Origin: Clostridiales bacterium
GTDB taxonomy: Bacteria; Bacillota; Clostridia; Oscillospirales; Oscillospiraceae
Direction: 5' to 3'
Assembly (NCBI GenBank): GCA_019415645.1
Contig: DXYV01000037.1
Coordinates: 1-29,156, forward strand
DNA: 29,156 nucleotides
The position numbers were made by a program, and so were the translations under genes. The notes beneath the pieces were generated by a model that had not been told where the DNA came from, ran no database searches, and worked only from the letters and a program-made list of their open reading frames with translations. This document shows, one piece after another, positions 1 through 8,721 of the stretch. Each line of letters begins with the position of its first letter. Within the stretch, counting starts at the first letter, position 1.

Positions 1-2
1 GC

Positions 3-1049
<1,047 letters not shown>

Positions 1050-1078
1050 CTTTCGCGCAATATTATCGTGCGTGACGC

Positions 1079-1124
1079 CCCCCGGCGGGAGAAGGAACTA
1101 TCCTTCCCCCGCCGGGGGTTGCTG
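1079..1124 (+). terminator. Rho-independent-like terminator after clpB
   Basis: An 11-bp GC stem (1079-1089 with 1108-1118) extended by an inner AAGGA/TCCTT pairing around a small loop, followed by a weak T-containing tail. It begins 30 bases after the clpB stop and separates clpB from the next gene, which has its own promoter. Confidence 0.75.
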
Positions 1125-1196
1125 CGTTTTGGGGCCGGAACACCCTGAAAAAAGCGGGATTCTACCGCCGGTTGACCAGAAACTACGATCCGGAGG

Positions 1197-1225
1197 TTGC
1201 CGAACCGGCCGCTTTGGGGTATGCT
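1197..1225 (+). promoter_or_regulatory. Predicted sigma-A promoter for the XRE-membrane gene
   Basis: TTGCCG (-35, 1197-1202), 17-base spacer, TATGCT (-10, 1220-1225), about 31 bases before the start codon. This is a sequence match only; the -35 is imperfect. Confidence 0.45.
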
Positions 1226-1256
1226 GAGAGCAGAACCGGAAACGAGGTGACCCAAT

Positions 1257-2582
1257 ATGGACAGCATCCAAATCGGCACGCTGATCTCGCGGCTGCGCCG
1301 GGAGCAGGGCCTGACCCAGAAAGAACTGGCCAGCCTGCTGGGGGTCAGCGACAAGGCGGTCTCCAAGTGGGAGCGGGGGGAGTGCTTTCCCGACATCACG
1401 CTGATTCCGCCTTTGGCGGCCCAGCTGGGCGTGACCACAGACGAGTTGCTGGCCGGCCGGCAAAATCAGCCCCCGGAGGAGCCGCCGGAGCCCGAGCAGG
1501 TCCGCCAGCCCCAGGCCAGCATGGTCCCCTTACTGATGGACGAGGCGCGCAGCCGGCTGCGCCGCTGGACCTACGGGGCCTATCTGCTGGTCATGCTGGG
1601 CTTTCTGCTGCGCTATGCCCTGTCAAACAACAGCCTGTCCGGCGGAAGCAGTCTGACCTCTCTGGCGGCCGGCCTGAGCGCCCTGTGTGCCATGGGGGGC
1701 GCAGCCCTCTTTCTGCTGGCGGCCAGCCGCTGCCAGAGCCAGGTCCGCCACTACGGCGCGCTGGCCGGGGGCTCCGTCCAGGAGGAGCTGTATGCGCCGG
1801 GTCTGCTGATCGGGCTGACCGTCGTGACCCTGTTTGTCAGCCTTTGCCTGGACCTCTCCTGGGGCACTGCAGCGATAAACTGGAAGGCGGAGTCGCTGTA
1901 TGTGATAAAGGGGTCCTTTGATCTGGCGATTCCGGCCCTGTGCGGCCTGGCCGTCATCAATCTGGCTCTGCGCTGGTGGGGGGACCGGCGGCGGGAGAGA
2001 CCCGACGGATGGGAGACGCTCGTTACGGCGCTGTCGGTGCTCGTTGCCCTGTGCGCGGTGACAGCGATGACGGCGCTCCAGCTCCAGGCGGTGAAGAGCG
2101 GGACCTACGGGATGCCCGCGGTACCGGAAACAGTGCTGGCGTCTATGAGAGAGGACCTTGTATCGGGCGGAATCCTGAGCGGAAGCTGGAGGGCTGCACT
2201 GAGGTATCAGGTGCCCGGCCTTCAGTACGCCGTGGCCGGTACGCTGCCCCTGGCCGTCGTCTGTATCCTGCTCCCCGCCGTGCTCAACGGAATTTGGTTC
2301 TTCCGCCGGCGTACCCGCCGCAGCCTGGTCTGCGGCCTGGCCAATGTGGCGGTCTGCGCCCTCCTGTTGGCCGGCACCCAGCTATGGTTCCGGCTGGCTC
2401 CTTTGGGAAGAGAGTGGGTGGGGACTATGGTCGCCTTGCTGGACGAGGAGACCATGGAGTATTTCGTCTTTCTCGTCTCTGCCGGCCTGTTCGACTGTGT
2501 GGCTGTCGGCGCGCTGACCCTGCGCCATCTGGCGGGGGTGCTCACGGCCCGGCCGCGCCCGGTTACAGAATCTCAGGAATAA
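1257..2582 (+). CDS. XRE-family HTH protein fused to a multi-pass membrane domain
   Basis: 441 residues. Residues about 5-62 form a Cro/C1-type helix-turn-helix (IGTLISRLRREQGLTQKEL, then VSDKAVSKWERGE, the family's typical recognition region), followed by a Pro/Glu-rich linker (70-85). From about residue 103 the chain has roughly eight hydrophobic segments (near 103-123, 131-156, 182-201, 221-240, 253-275, 319-348, 356-378, 400-424), so the DNA-binding head is tethered to the membrane. Such XRE-membrane fusions are common in Clostridia and are of mostly unknown role; a sensor of membrane or cell-envelope state is inference. The start is supported by a GAGGTG site 8 bases upstream. It stands alone between two terminators with its own promoter. 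The exact family of the membrane part is not recognised. Confidence 0.88.
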   Translation: MDSIQIGTLISRLRREQGLTQKELASLLGVSDKAVSKWERGECFPDITLIPPLAAQLGVTTDELLAGRQNQPPEEPPEPEQVRQPQASMVPLLMDEARSRLRRWTYGAYLLVMLGFLLRYALSNNSLSGGSSLTSLAAGLSALCAMGGAALFLLAASRCQSQVRHYGALAGGSVQEELYAPGLLIGLTVVTLFVSLCLDLSWGTAAINWKAESLYVIKGSFDLAIPALCGLAVINLALRWWGDRRRERPDGWETLVTALSVLVALCAVTAMTALQLQAVKSGTYGMPAVPETVLASMREDLVSGGILSGSWRAALRYQVPGLQYAVAGTLPLAVVCILLPAVLNGIWFFRRRTRRSLVCGLANVAVCALLLAGTQLWFRLAPLGREWVGTMVALLDEETMEYFVFLVSAGLFDCVAVGALTLRHLAGVLTARPRPVTESQE

Positions 2583-2601
2583 ACCGCAAACGATAAAAAC
2601 G

Positions 2602-2633
2602 GCCCCGGGCCGGTCTTTCGACCGGCCCGGGGC
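2602..2633 (+). terminator. Strong hairpin terminator after the XRE gene
   Basis: A perfect 14-bp GC-rich stem (2602-2615 with 2620-2633) and TTTC loop, followed by TGTTTGCTTT. It lies 20 bases past the XRE stop. Its left arm and loop are nearly identical to the hairpin after glpK at 13061-13104. Confidence 0.85.
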
Positions 2634-2815
2634 TGTTTGCTTTGGGAGCGGCCGCTCCTGCAGCGTTCCATTTTGGTTGAAACACAGCAGGTTTGGACGA
2701 AGGGGGAATCTACACCCAGATGAATAAATACACAGCAGAATAGAAGGAATATTAAAACTATTAGCAATTTAGAGAAGTAGAGAAGTAAATTATTTGCAAC
2801 TAACTTGGAGAAAAA
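2634..2815. other. AT-rich intergenic stretch
   Basis: After about 2700 the base composition drops sharply compared with the GC-rich flanks. The stretch holds an exact tandem 8-mer (AGAGAAGT, 2771-2786). No convincing coding frame or consensus promoter is seen in this part. The reverse-strand frame through it runs across the terminator and looks spurious. Confidence 0.4.
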
Positions 2816-3049
2816 ATGCATAAACAAAATGTTGATAAAATAATTGGTAATCAAACAAAATGGCAACACAGGGCCTTTTTCAAAGAGAAAATCAGGAATT
2901 TTCCCCAAACAAACAGAATTAGGTCAAAAATAGAACAAGGATATAATCAGGAATTGGAGGAAAGTGAAATATTGATTTTTTATCTTGCATTTTTGATGGC
3001 GGCGGAGTATAATCAGAAAAACGATTTGGAACAAAAAATCAATAAATGA
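2816..3049 (+). CDS. Small hypothetical protein (77 aa), doubtful
   Basis: An AT-rich reading frame with ATG and a good GGAG site (6-base spacing). The product is charged: Lys/Gln/Asn-rich, with a short hydrophobic patch (ILIFYLAFLMAAEY) near residues 51-64 that is too short and interrupted to be a clear membrane segment. No family is recognised. Codon use is unlike the surrounding GC-rich genes, so it may be recently acquired or simply non-coding AT-rich DNA. A good sigma-A-like promoter lies inside its 3' third (2985-3013), and its stop lies in the loop of an inverted repeat (3026-3073). That suggests the segment is at least partly regulatory for the transporter operon 45 bases downstream. 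A leader-peptide role is possible but unsupported. Confidence 0.35.
   Translation: MHKQNVDKIIGNQTKWQHRAFFKEKIRNFPQTNRIRSKIEQGYNQELEESEILIFYLAFLMAAEYNQKNDLEQKINK
2985..3013 (+). promoter_or_regulatory. Predicted sigma-A promoter of the opp operon
   Basis: TTGCAT (2985-2990), exactly 17 bases, then consensus TATAAT (3008-3013). Transcription would begin near 3020, about 75 bases before the first permease gene. A second TATAAT at 2942-2947 has no clear -35. Both boxes are followed by CAG (TATAATCAG). Confidence 0.6.
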
Positions 3050-3073
3050 TTAAAAATTGAGATTTTGTTCCAA
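3026..3073. repeat. 17-bp imperfect inverted repeat at the 5' end of the opp transcript
   Basis: The arms 3026-3042 (TTGGAACAAAAAATCAA) and 3057-3073 match 15 of 17 bases, with a 14-base AT loop. It starts a few bases after the predicted transcription start and ends just before the ribosome site of the first permease. No T-run follows, so it is not a typical terminator. An operator, or a 5' stabilising or attenuating hairpin, are possible readings. Confidence 0.6.
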
Positions 3074-3093
3074 AAGAGGGATGGAGAATTGCT

Positions 3094-4020
3094 ATGGCGC
3101 GCTATATTACACAGAGGATACTCATTGGAATTTTAACGATGCTGTTCCTGATCACAGCAACCTTTTTTCTGATGAGAATCATTCCCGGCTCCCCGTTTAT
3201 CAACGATGATGAGTCCGTGGCGGCCCAAAAGCAGTTTGAACAGCTGGAGGAAAAATATGGGCTGAACAAACCGCTGCTGGTACAGTACGGGATCTATATG
3301 AAGGATCTGCTCCATGCGGATTTAGGGGAATCCATGATCAAAAAGGGGAGAACGGTGCTGGACATTATCGCGACAACGGCCCCGGTGACCATGCGATTGG
3401 GCTTGACCGCCTTTGTATTCTCCATGGTCGTGGGGATCGGCCTTGGCATTGTAGCGGCCTTGTCCAAAAAGCGGCTGGTCAATAATTTTGTCATGCTGCT
3501 GTCTACCATCGGCGTAAGCGTACCTAATTTTTTGCTGGCCGTATTTCTAATGCTGGTATTCGGCGTCGGGCTTCAGATCTTCCCCACAGTGGGCCTGAAG
3601 ACGCCGCTGCATTATGTGCTGCCGACGATTGCGGTGTCGCTGCATCCCATCGCCATGATCTCGCGGCTGACGCGTACCAGCATGATGGAAGTGATGCGCC
3701 AGGATTACATGGTGCTGGCCAAATCCAAGGGGACAGGCAAGCTGATGGTTATTTTGAAGCATGGCCTGCGCAACGCTCTGCTGCCGGTGGTCACCTATGC
3801 GGGGCCCCTGATTGCCAGCCTGCTGACCGGCAGCTTCGTGGTGGAGACACTTTTTTCCATTCCGGGAATCGGGTCTGAGTTTGTCAGCAGCGTGACCAAC
3901 CGGGACTATACCCTGATCATGGGGCTGACCATTTTCATGGGATTTTTGGTGATCGTGATGAGCCTGGTTTCCGATCTGGTGGCGGCCATGGTGGACCCCC
4001 GAATTAAACTGGATAAGTGA
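3094..4020 (+). CDS. Oligopeptide/dipeptide ABC transporter permease, OppB/DppB type
   Basis: 308-residue inner-membrane permease with the usual length and six predicted membrane segments of the OppB/DppB family. The N-terminus has the family's MxRYITQRIL pattern and a first membrane helix ending in RIIPGSPF. The cytoplasmic coupling (EAA-like) loop is visible in GTGKLMVILKHGLRNALLP, and the conserved ETLFSIPGIG segment follows. Together with the next permease it forms the translocation channel for peptides delivered by the lipoprotein receptor encoded downstream. The GGAG site lies about 9 bases before ATG. It is first in a five-gene transporter set in the order B-C-D-F-A. Substrate (peptide versus nickel or other ligand) cannot be fixed from sequence; the neighbouring peptidase supports peptides. 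Confidence 0.92.
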   Translation: MARYITQRILIGILTMLFLITATFFLMRIIPGSPFINDDESVAAQKQFEQLEEKYGLNKPLLVQYGIYMKDLLHADLGESMIKKGRTVLDIIATTAPVTMRLGLTAFVFSMVVGIGLGIVAALSKKRLVNNFVMLLSTIGVSVPNFLLAVFLMLVFGVGLQIFPTVGLKTPLHYVLPTIAVSLHPIAMISRLTRTSMMEVMRQDYMVLAKSKGTGKLMVILKHGLRNALLPVVTYAGPLIASLLTGSFVVETLFSIPGIGSEFVSSVTNRDYTLIMGLTIFMGFLVIVMSLVSDLVAAMVDPRIKLDK

Positions 4021-4034
4021 GAGGGTGAAAGAGG

Positions 4035-4964
4035 ATGAGTGTAAACACAAAAATTCAGCTGCCGCCGGACGCGTTTGAACCGCTGCCGGAGGAAGAAAAG
4101 AACGCGGAGTTCATCGCGGTGGAGTCCAAGACCTTTTTTCAGGACGCCTGGCGCAACTTCCGGCGCAATAAACTGGCACTGGTCAGCCTGTGCTTTTTGA
4201 TCCTTATGTGCCTGCTGGCCATATTTGTACCGATCTTCTCCCCCTATACCTATGACGGGATGGATACCTCCGCCCTAAATCAGATGCCCTCCCTGCAGCA
4301 TTGGTTCGGGACCGATAAGTTTGGAAGAGATATCTTTGTGCGAGTGATGTTCGGTGCCCGGATCTCCCTGGCGGTGGGCTTTGCCGCGGCGGGTATCAAC
4401 ATGGTGATCGGAATCATTTACGGCGGGATCGCCGGCTATGTGGGCGGAAAAGCGGATCTGATCATGATGCGGATCGTGGACATGCTCTATTCGATTCCCA
4501 GCCTGCTGTATATCATCCTGATCATGCTGGTGTTCGGCAGCAATATGTTTTCCGTCCTGCTGGGCATCTGTATTTCCTCCTGGGTGGGCATGGCCCGTCT
4601 GGTGCGCACGCAGGTGATGTCCCTCAAGGAGCAGGAGTTTTCTCTGGCCGCTTTTGTCATGGGGGCCAGCCGGTCCCGCATCCTGTTCAAGCATCTGATC
4701 GTCAACTCCATCGGCCCCATTATTGTCTCCCTGACCCTGATGGTGCCGTCGGCGATCTTCCAGGAGTCCTTCCTGGGCTTTGTAGGAATCGGAATTTCTG
4801 CCCCCATGTCCAGTTGGGGGACGCTGGCCAACGAAGCGCGCATGGTACTCAACAGCTACCCCATCCAAATCGTTTGGCCGGTGCTCTCCATCTGCCTGAC
4901 CATGCTGGCGCTGAACTTCCTCGGCGACGGCCTGGGCGAGGCGCTGGACCCCAAGAAACGGTAG
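4035..4964 (+). CDS. Oligopeptide/dipeptide ABC transporter permease, OppC/DppC type
   Basis: 309 residues. It has the long hydrophilic N-terminal extension typical of OppC (residues 1-45), then AWRNFRRNKLALVSL leading into the first membrane segment. The family signature HWFGTDKFGRDIFVRVMFGAR sits in the first external loop region, the coupling loop is AAFVMGASRSRILFKHLI, and the C-terminus reads LNFLGDGLGEALDPKKR. It is partner of the preceding permease, with the start 14 bases after that gene's stop and an AGAGG site before ATG. Co-transcription is nearly certain. The C-terminal LDP motif is the normal family ending, so the gene is intact. Confidence 0.93.
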   Translation: MSVNTKIQLPPDAFEPLPEEEKNAEFIAVESKTFFQDAWRNFRRNKLALVSLCFLILMCLLAIFVPIFSPYTYDGMDTSALNQMPSLQHWFGTDKFGRDIFVRVMFGARISLAVGFAAAGINMVIGIIYGGIAGYVGGKADLIMMRIVDMLYSIPSLLYIILIMLVFGSNMFSVLLGICISSWVGMARLVRTQVMSLKEQEFSLAAFVMGASRSRILFKHLIVNSIGPIIVSLTLMVPSAIFQESFLGFVGIGISAPMSSWGTLANEARMVLNSYPIQIVWPVLSICLTMLALNFLGDGLGEALDPKKR

Positions 4965-4973
4965 GTGTGTGAA

Positions 4974-5978
4974 ATGTCGGTTTTACAAGTGGAACATCTT
5001 TCCACCGAGTTTGATACGGAGCAGGGCGTGGTCCAAGCGGTCCGCGACGTGTCGTTTTGTGTGGAAGAGGGAGAAATCCTTGGCATTGTGGGAGAATCCG
5101 GCTCCGGAAAAAGCGTAAGCATGTTTTCCATCATGGGGCTGCTGGCCGGCAACGGCAGAGTCACCAACGGCACGGTGCTTCTGGAAGGCGAGGATTTATC
5201 GGCGGGACACTTTGCCAACGAGAAAGAATATGAAAAGAAGATGCGCACCGTCCGGGGAAACCAGATGGCGATGATTTTTCAGGACCCGATGACGTTCCTC
5301 AACCCGGTGCTGCGCATTGAGACCCAGCTGGTGGAGCCAATTCTGAATCATACCAAGCTTAGCCGGAAGGAAGCGGTTCAAAAGGCCATTGAGCTGATGC
5401 GCAAGGTGGGCATCCCGTCGCCGGAAAAGCGAATCCGCCAGTATCCCAATCAATTTTCCGGCGGAATGCGGCAGCGCATCATCATTGCCATTGCGCTGGC
5501 CTGCAACCCCAAGCTCATCATCGCCGACGAGCCCACCACCGCGCTGGACGTTACCATCCAGGCCCAGGTGCTGGAGCTGATCGCGGATATTAAGAAGGAG
5601 TATCATTCTTCCGTGATCTTGATTACCCATGATCTGGGCGTCGTGGCCCAGGTCTGCGACCGGGTGGCGATCATGTACGGCGGGAAGATCGTGGAGCAGG
5701 GGACGGTGGATGAGATCTTCTACGCCCCGAACCACCCCTACACCAAAGGATTGCTGGGCTGCGTCACCAATCCGGAGAGCGACGACGAGGAGGAGCTCAA
5801 GCCGATTCCCGGCTCGCCACCCGACCTGCTCAAGCCTCCGGCCGGGTGCCCGTTCCTGGACCGCTGCGCCTGCGCGATGCGGGTGTGCAAGGATTATATG
5901 CCGGAGGAGACTGTGTTCAGTCCCACCCATACCAGCCGCTGCTGGCTGAACCAGAGGGGAGGCGGTACCAATGAATGA
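4974..5978 (+). CDS. Oligopeptide ABC transporter ATPase, OppD/DppD type
   Basis: 334-residue ATPase. Walker A GESGSGKS (residues 40-47), Q-loop MIFQDPMTFLNPV, signature FSGGMRQR, Walker B LIIADEPTTALD and switch His in LITHDLG are all intact. The C-terminal peptide-family extension has the Cys-rich LDRCACAMRVC segment, which in relatives of OppD/DppD can bind an Fe-S cluster. The ATG at 4974 is preferred, with TAGGTG upstream. A GTG at 4965 directly after the oppC stop is an alternative that adds three residues. It pairs with the next gene product to drive uptake by ATP hydrolysis. Confidence 0.93.
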   Translation: MSVLQVEHLSTEFDTEQGVVQAVRDVSFCVEEGEILGIVGESGSGKSVSMFSIMGLLAGNGRVTNGTVLLEGEDLSAGHFANEKEYEKKMRTVRGNQMAMIFQDPMTFLNPVLRIETQLVEPILNHTKLSRKEAVQKAIELMRKVGIPSPEKRIRQYPNQFSGGMRQRIIIAIALACNPKLIIADEPTTALDVTIQAQVLELIADIKKEYHSSVILITHDLGVVAQVCDRVAIMYGGKIVEQGTVDEIFYAPNHPYTKGLLGCVTNPESDDEEELKPIPGSPPDLLKPPAGCPFLDRCACAMRVCKDYMPEETVFSPTHTSRCWLNQRGGGTNE

Positions 5979-6966
5979 GCCAATCCTGCGAATCGACAAC
6001 TGCTGCACCTGGTTTGATGTGACCCGGGGCCTGTTTGCGAAAAAGCAGATCGTCAAGGCGGTCAACGGCGTGTCCCTGGAGGTGTATCCCGGCGAGACTC
6101 TGGGCCTGGTGGGCGAATCCGGCTGCGGAAAGAGCACGCTGGGACGGACGATCGTCAAGATCTATACCCCGGCGTCCGGCCATATTTACTATAAGGGCCA
6201 GGACATCGCCACGCTGAAGGGAAGCCAGGAACGGGAATTCCGCAAGCAGGTGCAGATGATTTTCCAGGACCCCTACGCCTCTCTGGACCCCCGCATGACA
6301 GTGGGAGAAATCATCCGGGAGCCCATGGACATCCACGAGCTGTATTCCGCCGCAGAGCGGGAGGAAAAGGTGGTGGAGCTGCTGCGGATCGTGGGGTTGA
6401 AGCCGGATCATATCCGGCGGTATCCCCATGAGTTCTCCGGCGGCCAGCGCCAACGCATCGGAATCGCGCGGACGCTGGCGCTGAATCCCCAGTTCATTGT
6501 CTGTGACGAGCCGATCTCCGCTTTGGATGTGTCCATTCAGGCCCAGGTGATCAATCTGCTGAAGGAAATTCAAAAAAATATGGGGATTTCCTATTTGTTC
6601 ATCGCCCACGATCTGTCCATGGTCAAGCATATTTCCGACCGTATCGGCGTGATGTACCTGGGACATATTGTGGAGACCGGGCCGAGCAACGAGCTGTACC
6701 ATCACCCGCTGCATCCCTATACGCAGGCGCTGCTGTCCGCGGTGCCCATCCCGGACCCCAGAAGCGTAAAGAGCCACGAGCGAATTCGGCTGGAGGGCGA
6801 GATTCCCACCCCCATCAACCCCAAGCCCTGCTGTCCCTTCGCCTCCCGCTGCACGCGGGCGACGGAGGAATGTCATCGCTCCATGCCGCCCACGGTCACC
6901 GTGGAGGGGCGGCAGGTGGCCTGTTTCCTGTATCAACAAAACGGCGCAGCCGTTTGCGAGAACTGA
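5971..6966 (+). CDS. Oligopeptide ABC transporter ATPase, OppF/DppF type
   Basis: 331 residues, second ATPase of the heterodimer. Walker A GESGCGKST begins at residue 48. Q-loop MIFQDPYASLDPRM, signature FSGGQRQR, Walker B FIVCDEPISALD and switch FIAHDLSMV are present, and the C-terminal Cys-containing PCCPFASRCTRATEEC segment is typical of OppF. The ATG overlaps the upstream gene by 8 bases (translational coupling) and is preceded by AGAGGGGAGG. The family residue after DEP is often T or V; here it is DEPISALD, still ordinary. Confidence 0.93.
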   Translation: MNEPILRIDNCCTWFDVTRGLFAKKQIVKAVNGVSLEVYPGETLGLVGESGCGKSTLGRTIVKIYTPASGHIYYKGQDIATLKGSQEREFRKQVQMIFQDPYASLDPRMTVGEIIREPMDIHELYSAAEREEKVVELLRIVGLKPDHIRRYPHEFSGGQRQRIGIARTLALNPQFIVCDEPISALDVSIQAQVINLLKEIQKNMGISYLFIAHDLSMVKHISDRIGVMYLGHIVETGPSNELYHHPLHPYTQALLSAVPIPDPRSVKSHERIRLEGEIPTPINPKPCCPFASRCTRATEECHRSMPPTVTVEGRQVACFLYQQNGAAVCEN

Positions 6967-6979
6967 AGGAGGAGAGAAT

Positions 6980-8626
6980 ATGAAAAAGTTCGGTAAAATC
7001 TTAGCCGGGGGACTGGCCCTGGCGCTGCTGGCAGGCTGCGGCTCCGGCCAGGAAGGCAGCAGTACGAATCCGGAGTCCGATGCCGGGGAGGGGCATACCT
7101 TTACATATGCCATCTCCAGCGAGCCAGATTACCTGGATCCCGCCATCTGCATGAACTCCAATACCAGCGCGGTGCTGGCACAGCTCTACTACCCCCTGTT
7201 CCGGTACGATGAGAACGGCAATGTCCAGAACATGGCCTGCGAGAGCTACACCGTCAGTGAGGACAATCTGACCTATACCTTCAAGCTGGCGGAGGGCAAC
7301 ACCTGGAGCGACGGACAGCCCGTGACCGCCGCCGACTATGAATACGGCATGAAGCGCAGCATCGGCTACGGCCCCGACTCCGCGTATGCCTATCTGCTCT
7401 ATTCGAACGTAGCCGGCGGCGCCGAGGCGAATGAGCAGATGCTGGATGTGGCGGACATGACCGACGTGGGCATCCACGCCCTGGACGACACCACTCTGGA
7501 GATTACCCTGGCCGCGCCCTGCCCCTACTTTGTGGGCCTGCTGAGCAACGTGGTGGCCTATCCTCTGCGCAGTGATTTTGCGGTGGAGCATGAGAGCACC
7601 TGGGCCAATGATCCTTCGGTGCCCACCAACGGTCCCTTCCGGCTGGAAGTAGTGCGGGACAAGGAAGAAGTGGTCATGGTCAAGAATGAGTACTATGTCC
7701 ACGCCGATGAGGTTCAGACGGACACCCTGATCGCAAAGATCATCACAGACCCCCAGGCGCAGATGTCCGCGTTCCAGACCGGAGAGATCGACCTGGCCCT
7801 TTACGTACCTGTGGACGTGTTCGTCAACTATGCGGATGATCCCGCCCTGATCACGATTGATCCCGTGGTGACCAACACCTTCCTGTGGGTGAACTGCACC
7901 GGCGAGACCAATCCGGCGCTGGCCGATTCCCGGGTCCGCAGAGCGCTGTCCATGGCCGTTGACCGGGAACAGCTGATCATCCTCATCGGTGGGGAGGACA
8001 CCAAGTACCCGCTATACGGCTATGTGCCGAAGGGAATGGCTGACGCGGACGGAGGAGACTTCCGGGAAAACGCCGACGCTGCCGGCCGCTATGCGGACTT
8101 CAATCTGGAAGAGGCCAGGGCACTGATGGAAGAGGCGGGCTACAACGAGAATAACCGGATGTCCCTGACCATCAGCTATATCGGCTCGAATTCCAATACG
8201 GATGTATGTGTTGCTCTCCAGGCTATGTGGTCTGAGATCTATGTGGATGTAGAGCTGAGCGCGGCGGAGCAGAAGGCTTACGCACAGGCCAGAAAGGCCG
8301 GCCAGTATGAGGTGGCGACCGGCTCCACCAGCGCCGACTATCTGGACCCGTACTACTACCTGGAGCGCTGGGTGTCCTACAACCAGAGCTACAAGCAGGT
8401 CAACGACGCCACTTATGACGCCATGATCGAAGATGCCAACGCACAGACAGACCCCGCGGTCCGGATGGAAAAGCTCCACGAGGCGGAACAGTATCTGGTG
8501 CAAGAAAACGCCTATACCATTCCGCTGTACGGCTCCAGCCAGGTGGCGCTGATGAATCCGGAGATCAGCGGCTTGAAGCATGACCCGACGAATTCGGTCT
8601 ATTTTGACGGGCTGAACTACGAATAA
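6980..8626 (+). CDS. Peptide ABC transporter substrate-binding lipoprotein (SBP family 5, OppA/DppA type)
   Basis: 548 residues. N-terminal lipoprotein signal MKKFGK followed by a hydrophobic stretch and lipobox LLAGC with Cys20 as the lipidation site, then a Ser/Gly/Asn linker. The mature part carries SBP_bac_5 features: LDPAICMNSNTSAVLAQLYYPL near the start, LTYTFKLAEGNTWSDGQPVTAADYEYGMKR, and the C-terminal QYLVQENAYTIPLYGSSQVALMNPEISGL. It delivers peptides to the permeases encoded upstream. A consensus AAGGAGGAGA site lies just before ATG. Placing the receptor last, after both ATPases, is a known arrangement in Firmicutes. Ligand specificity is not predictable here. Confidence 0.94.
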   Translation: MKKFGKILAGGLALALLAGCGSGQEGSSTNPESDAGEGHTFTYAISSEPDYLDPAICMNSNTSAVLAQLYYPLFRYDENGNVQNMACESYTVSEDNLTYTFKLAEGNTWSDGQPVTAADYEYGMKRSIGYGPDSAYAYLLYSNVAGGAEANEQMLDVADMTDVGIHALDDTTLEITLAAPCPYFVGLLSNVVAYPLRSDFAVEHESTWANDPSVPTNGPFRLEVVRDKEEVVMVKNEYYVHADEVQTDTLIAKIITDPQAQMSAFQTGEIDLALYVPVDVFVNYADDPALITIDPVVTNTFLWVNCTGETNPALADSRVRRALSMAVDREQLIILIGGEDTKYPLYGYVPKGMADADGGDFRENADAAGRYADFNLEEARALMEEAGYNENNRMSLTISYIGSNSNTDVCVALQAMWSEIYVDVELSAAEQKAYAQARKAGQYEVATGSTSADYLDPYYYLERWVSYNQSYKQVNDATYDAMIEDANAQTDPAVRMEKLHEAEQYLVQENAYTIPLYGSSQVALMNPEISGLKHDPTNSVYFDGLNYE

Positions 8627-8633
8627 GGGATAC

Positions 8634-8671
8634 GACGGCGCGTCGGAACAGTTTGCCGACGCGCCGTCTTT
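8634..8671 (+). terminator. 13-bp hairpin between the receptor gene and the peptidase gene
   Basis: A perfect stem, 8634-8646 with 8656-8668, with a 9-base loop and only TTT after it. The short T-run suggests partial termination or a 3' stabiliser for the highly needed receptor mRNA, with read-through into the peptidase gene 54 bases on. Confidence 0.65.
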
Positions 8672-8721
8672 CCGGGAAAGCGGCGCCGGCGGACAGCTGT
8701 GCCGGCAGAAAGGGTGAAGTT

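Noticed and set aside
1172..1921. Plus-strand 249-codon frame overlapping the XRE gene
   Set aside because: It is out of frame with the clear HTH-membrane protein and has a low-complexity Gly/Arg/Pro product.
2573..2908. Minus-strand 111-codon frame with a hydrophobic stretch
   Set aside because: Its 3' part is the reverse complement of the XRE terminator and the hydrophobicity comes from AT-rich DNA; no supporting start site.
8653..8721. Upstream extension of the M42 peptidase frame
   Set aside because: The extra residues are encoded by the hairpin region, are unlike the family's N-terminus, and lack a ribosome site, whereas 8722 has one.
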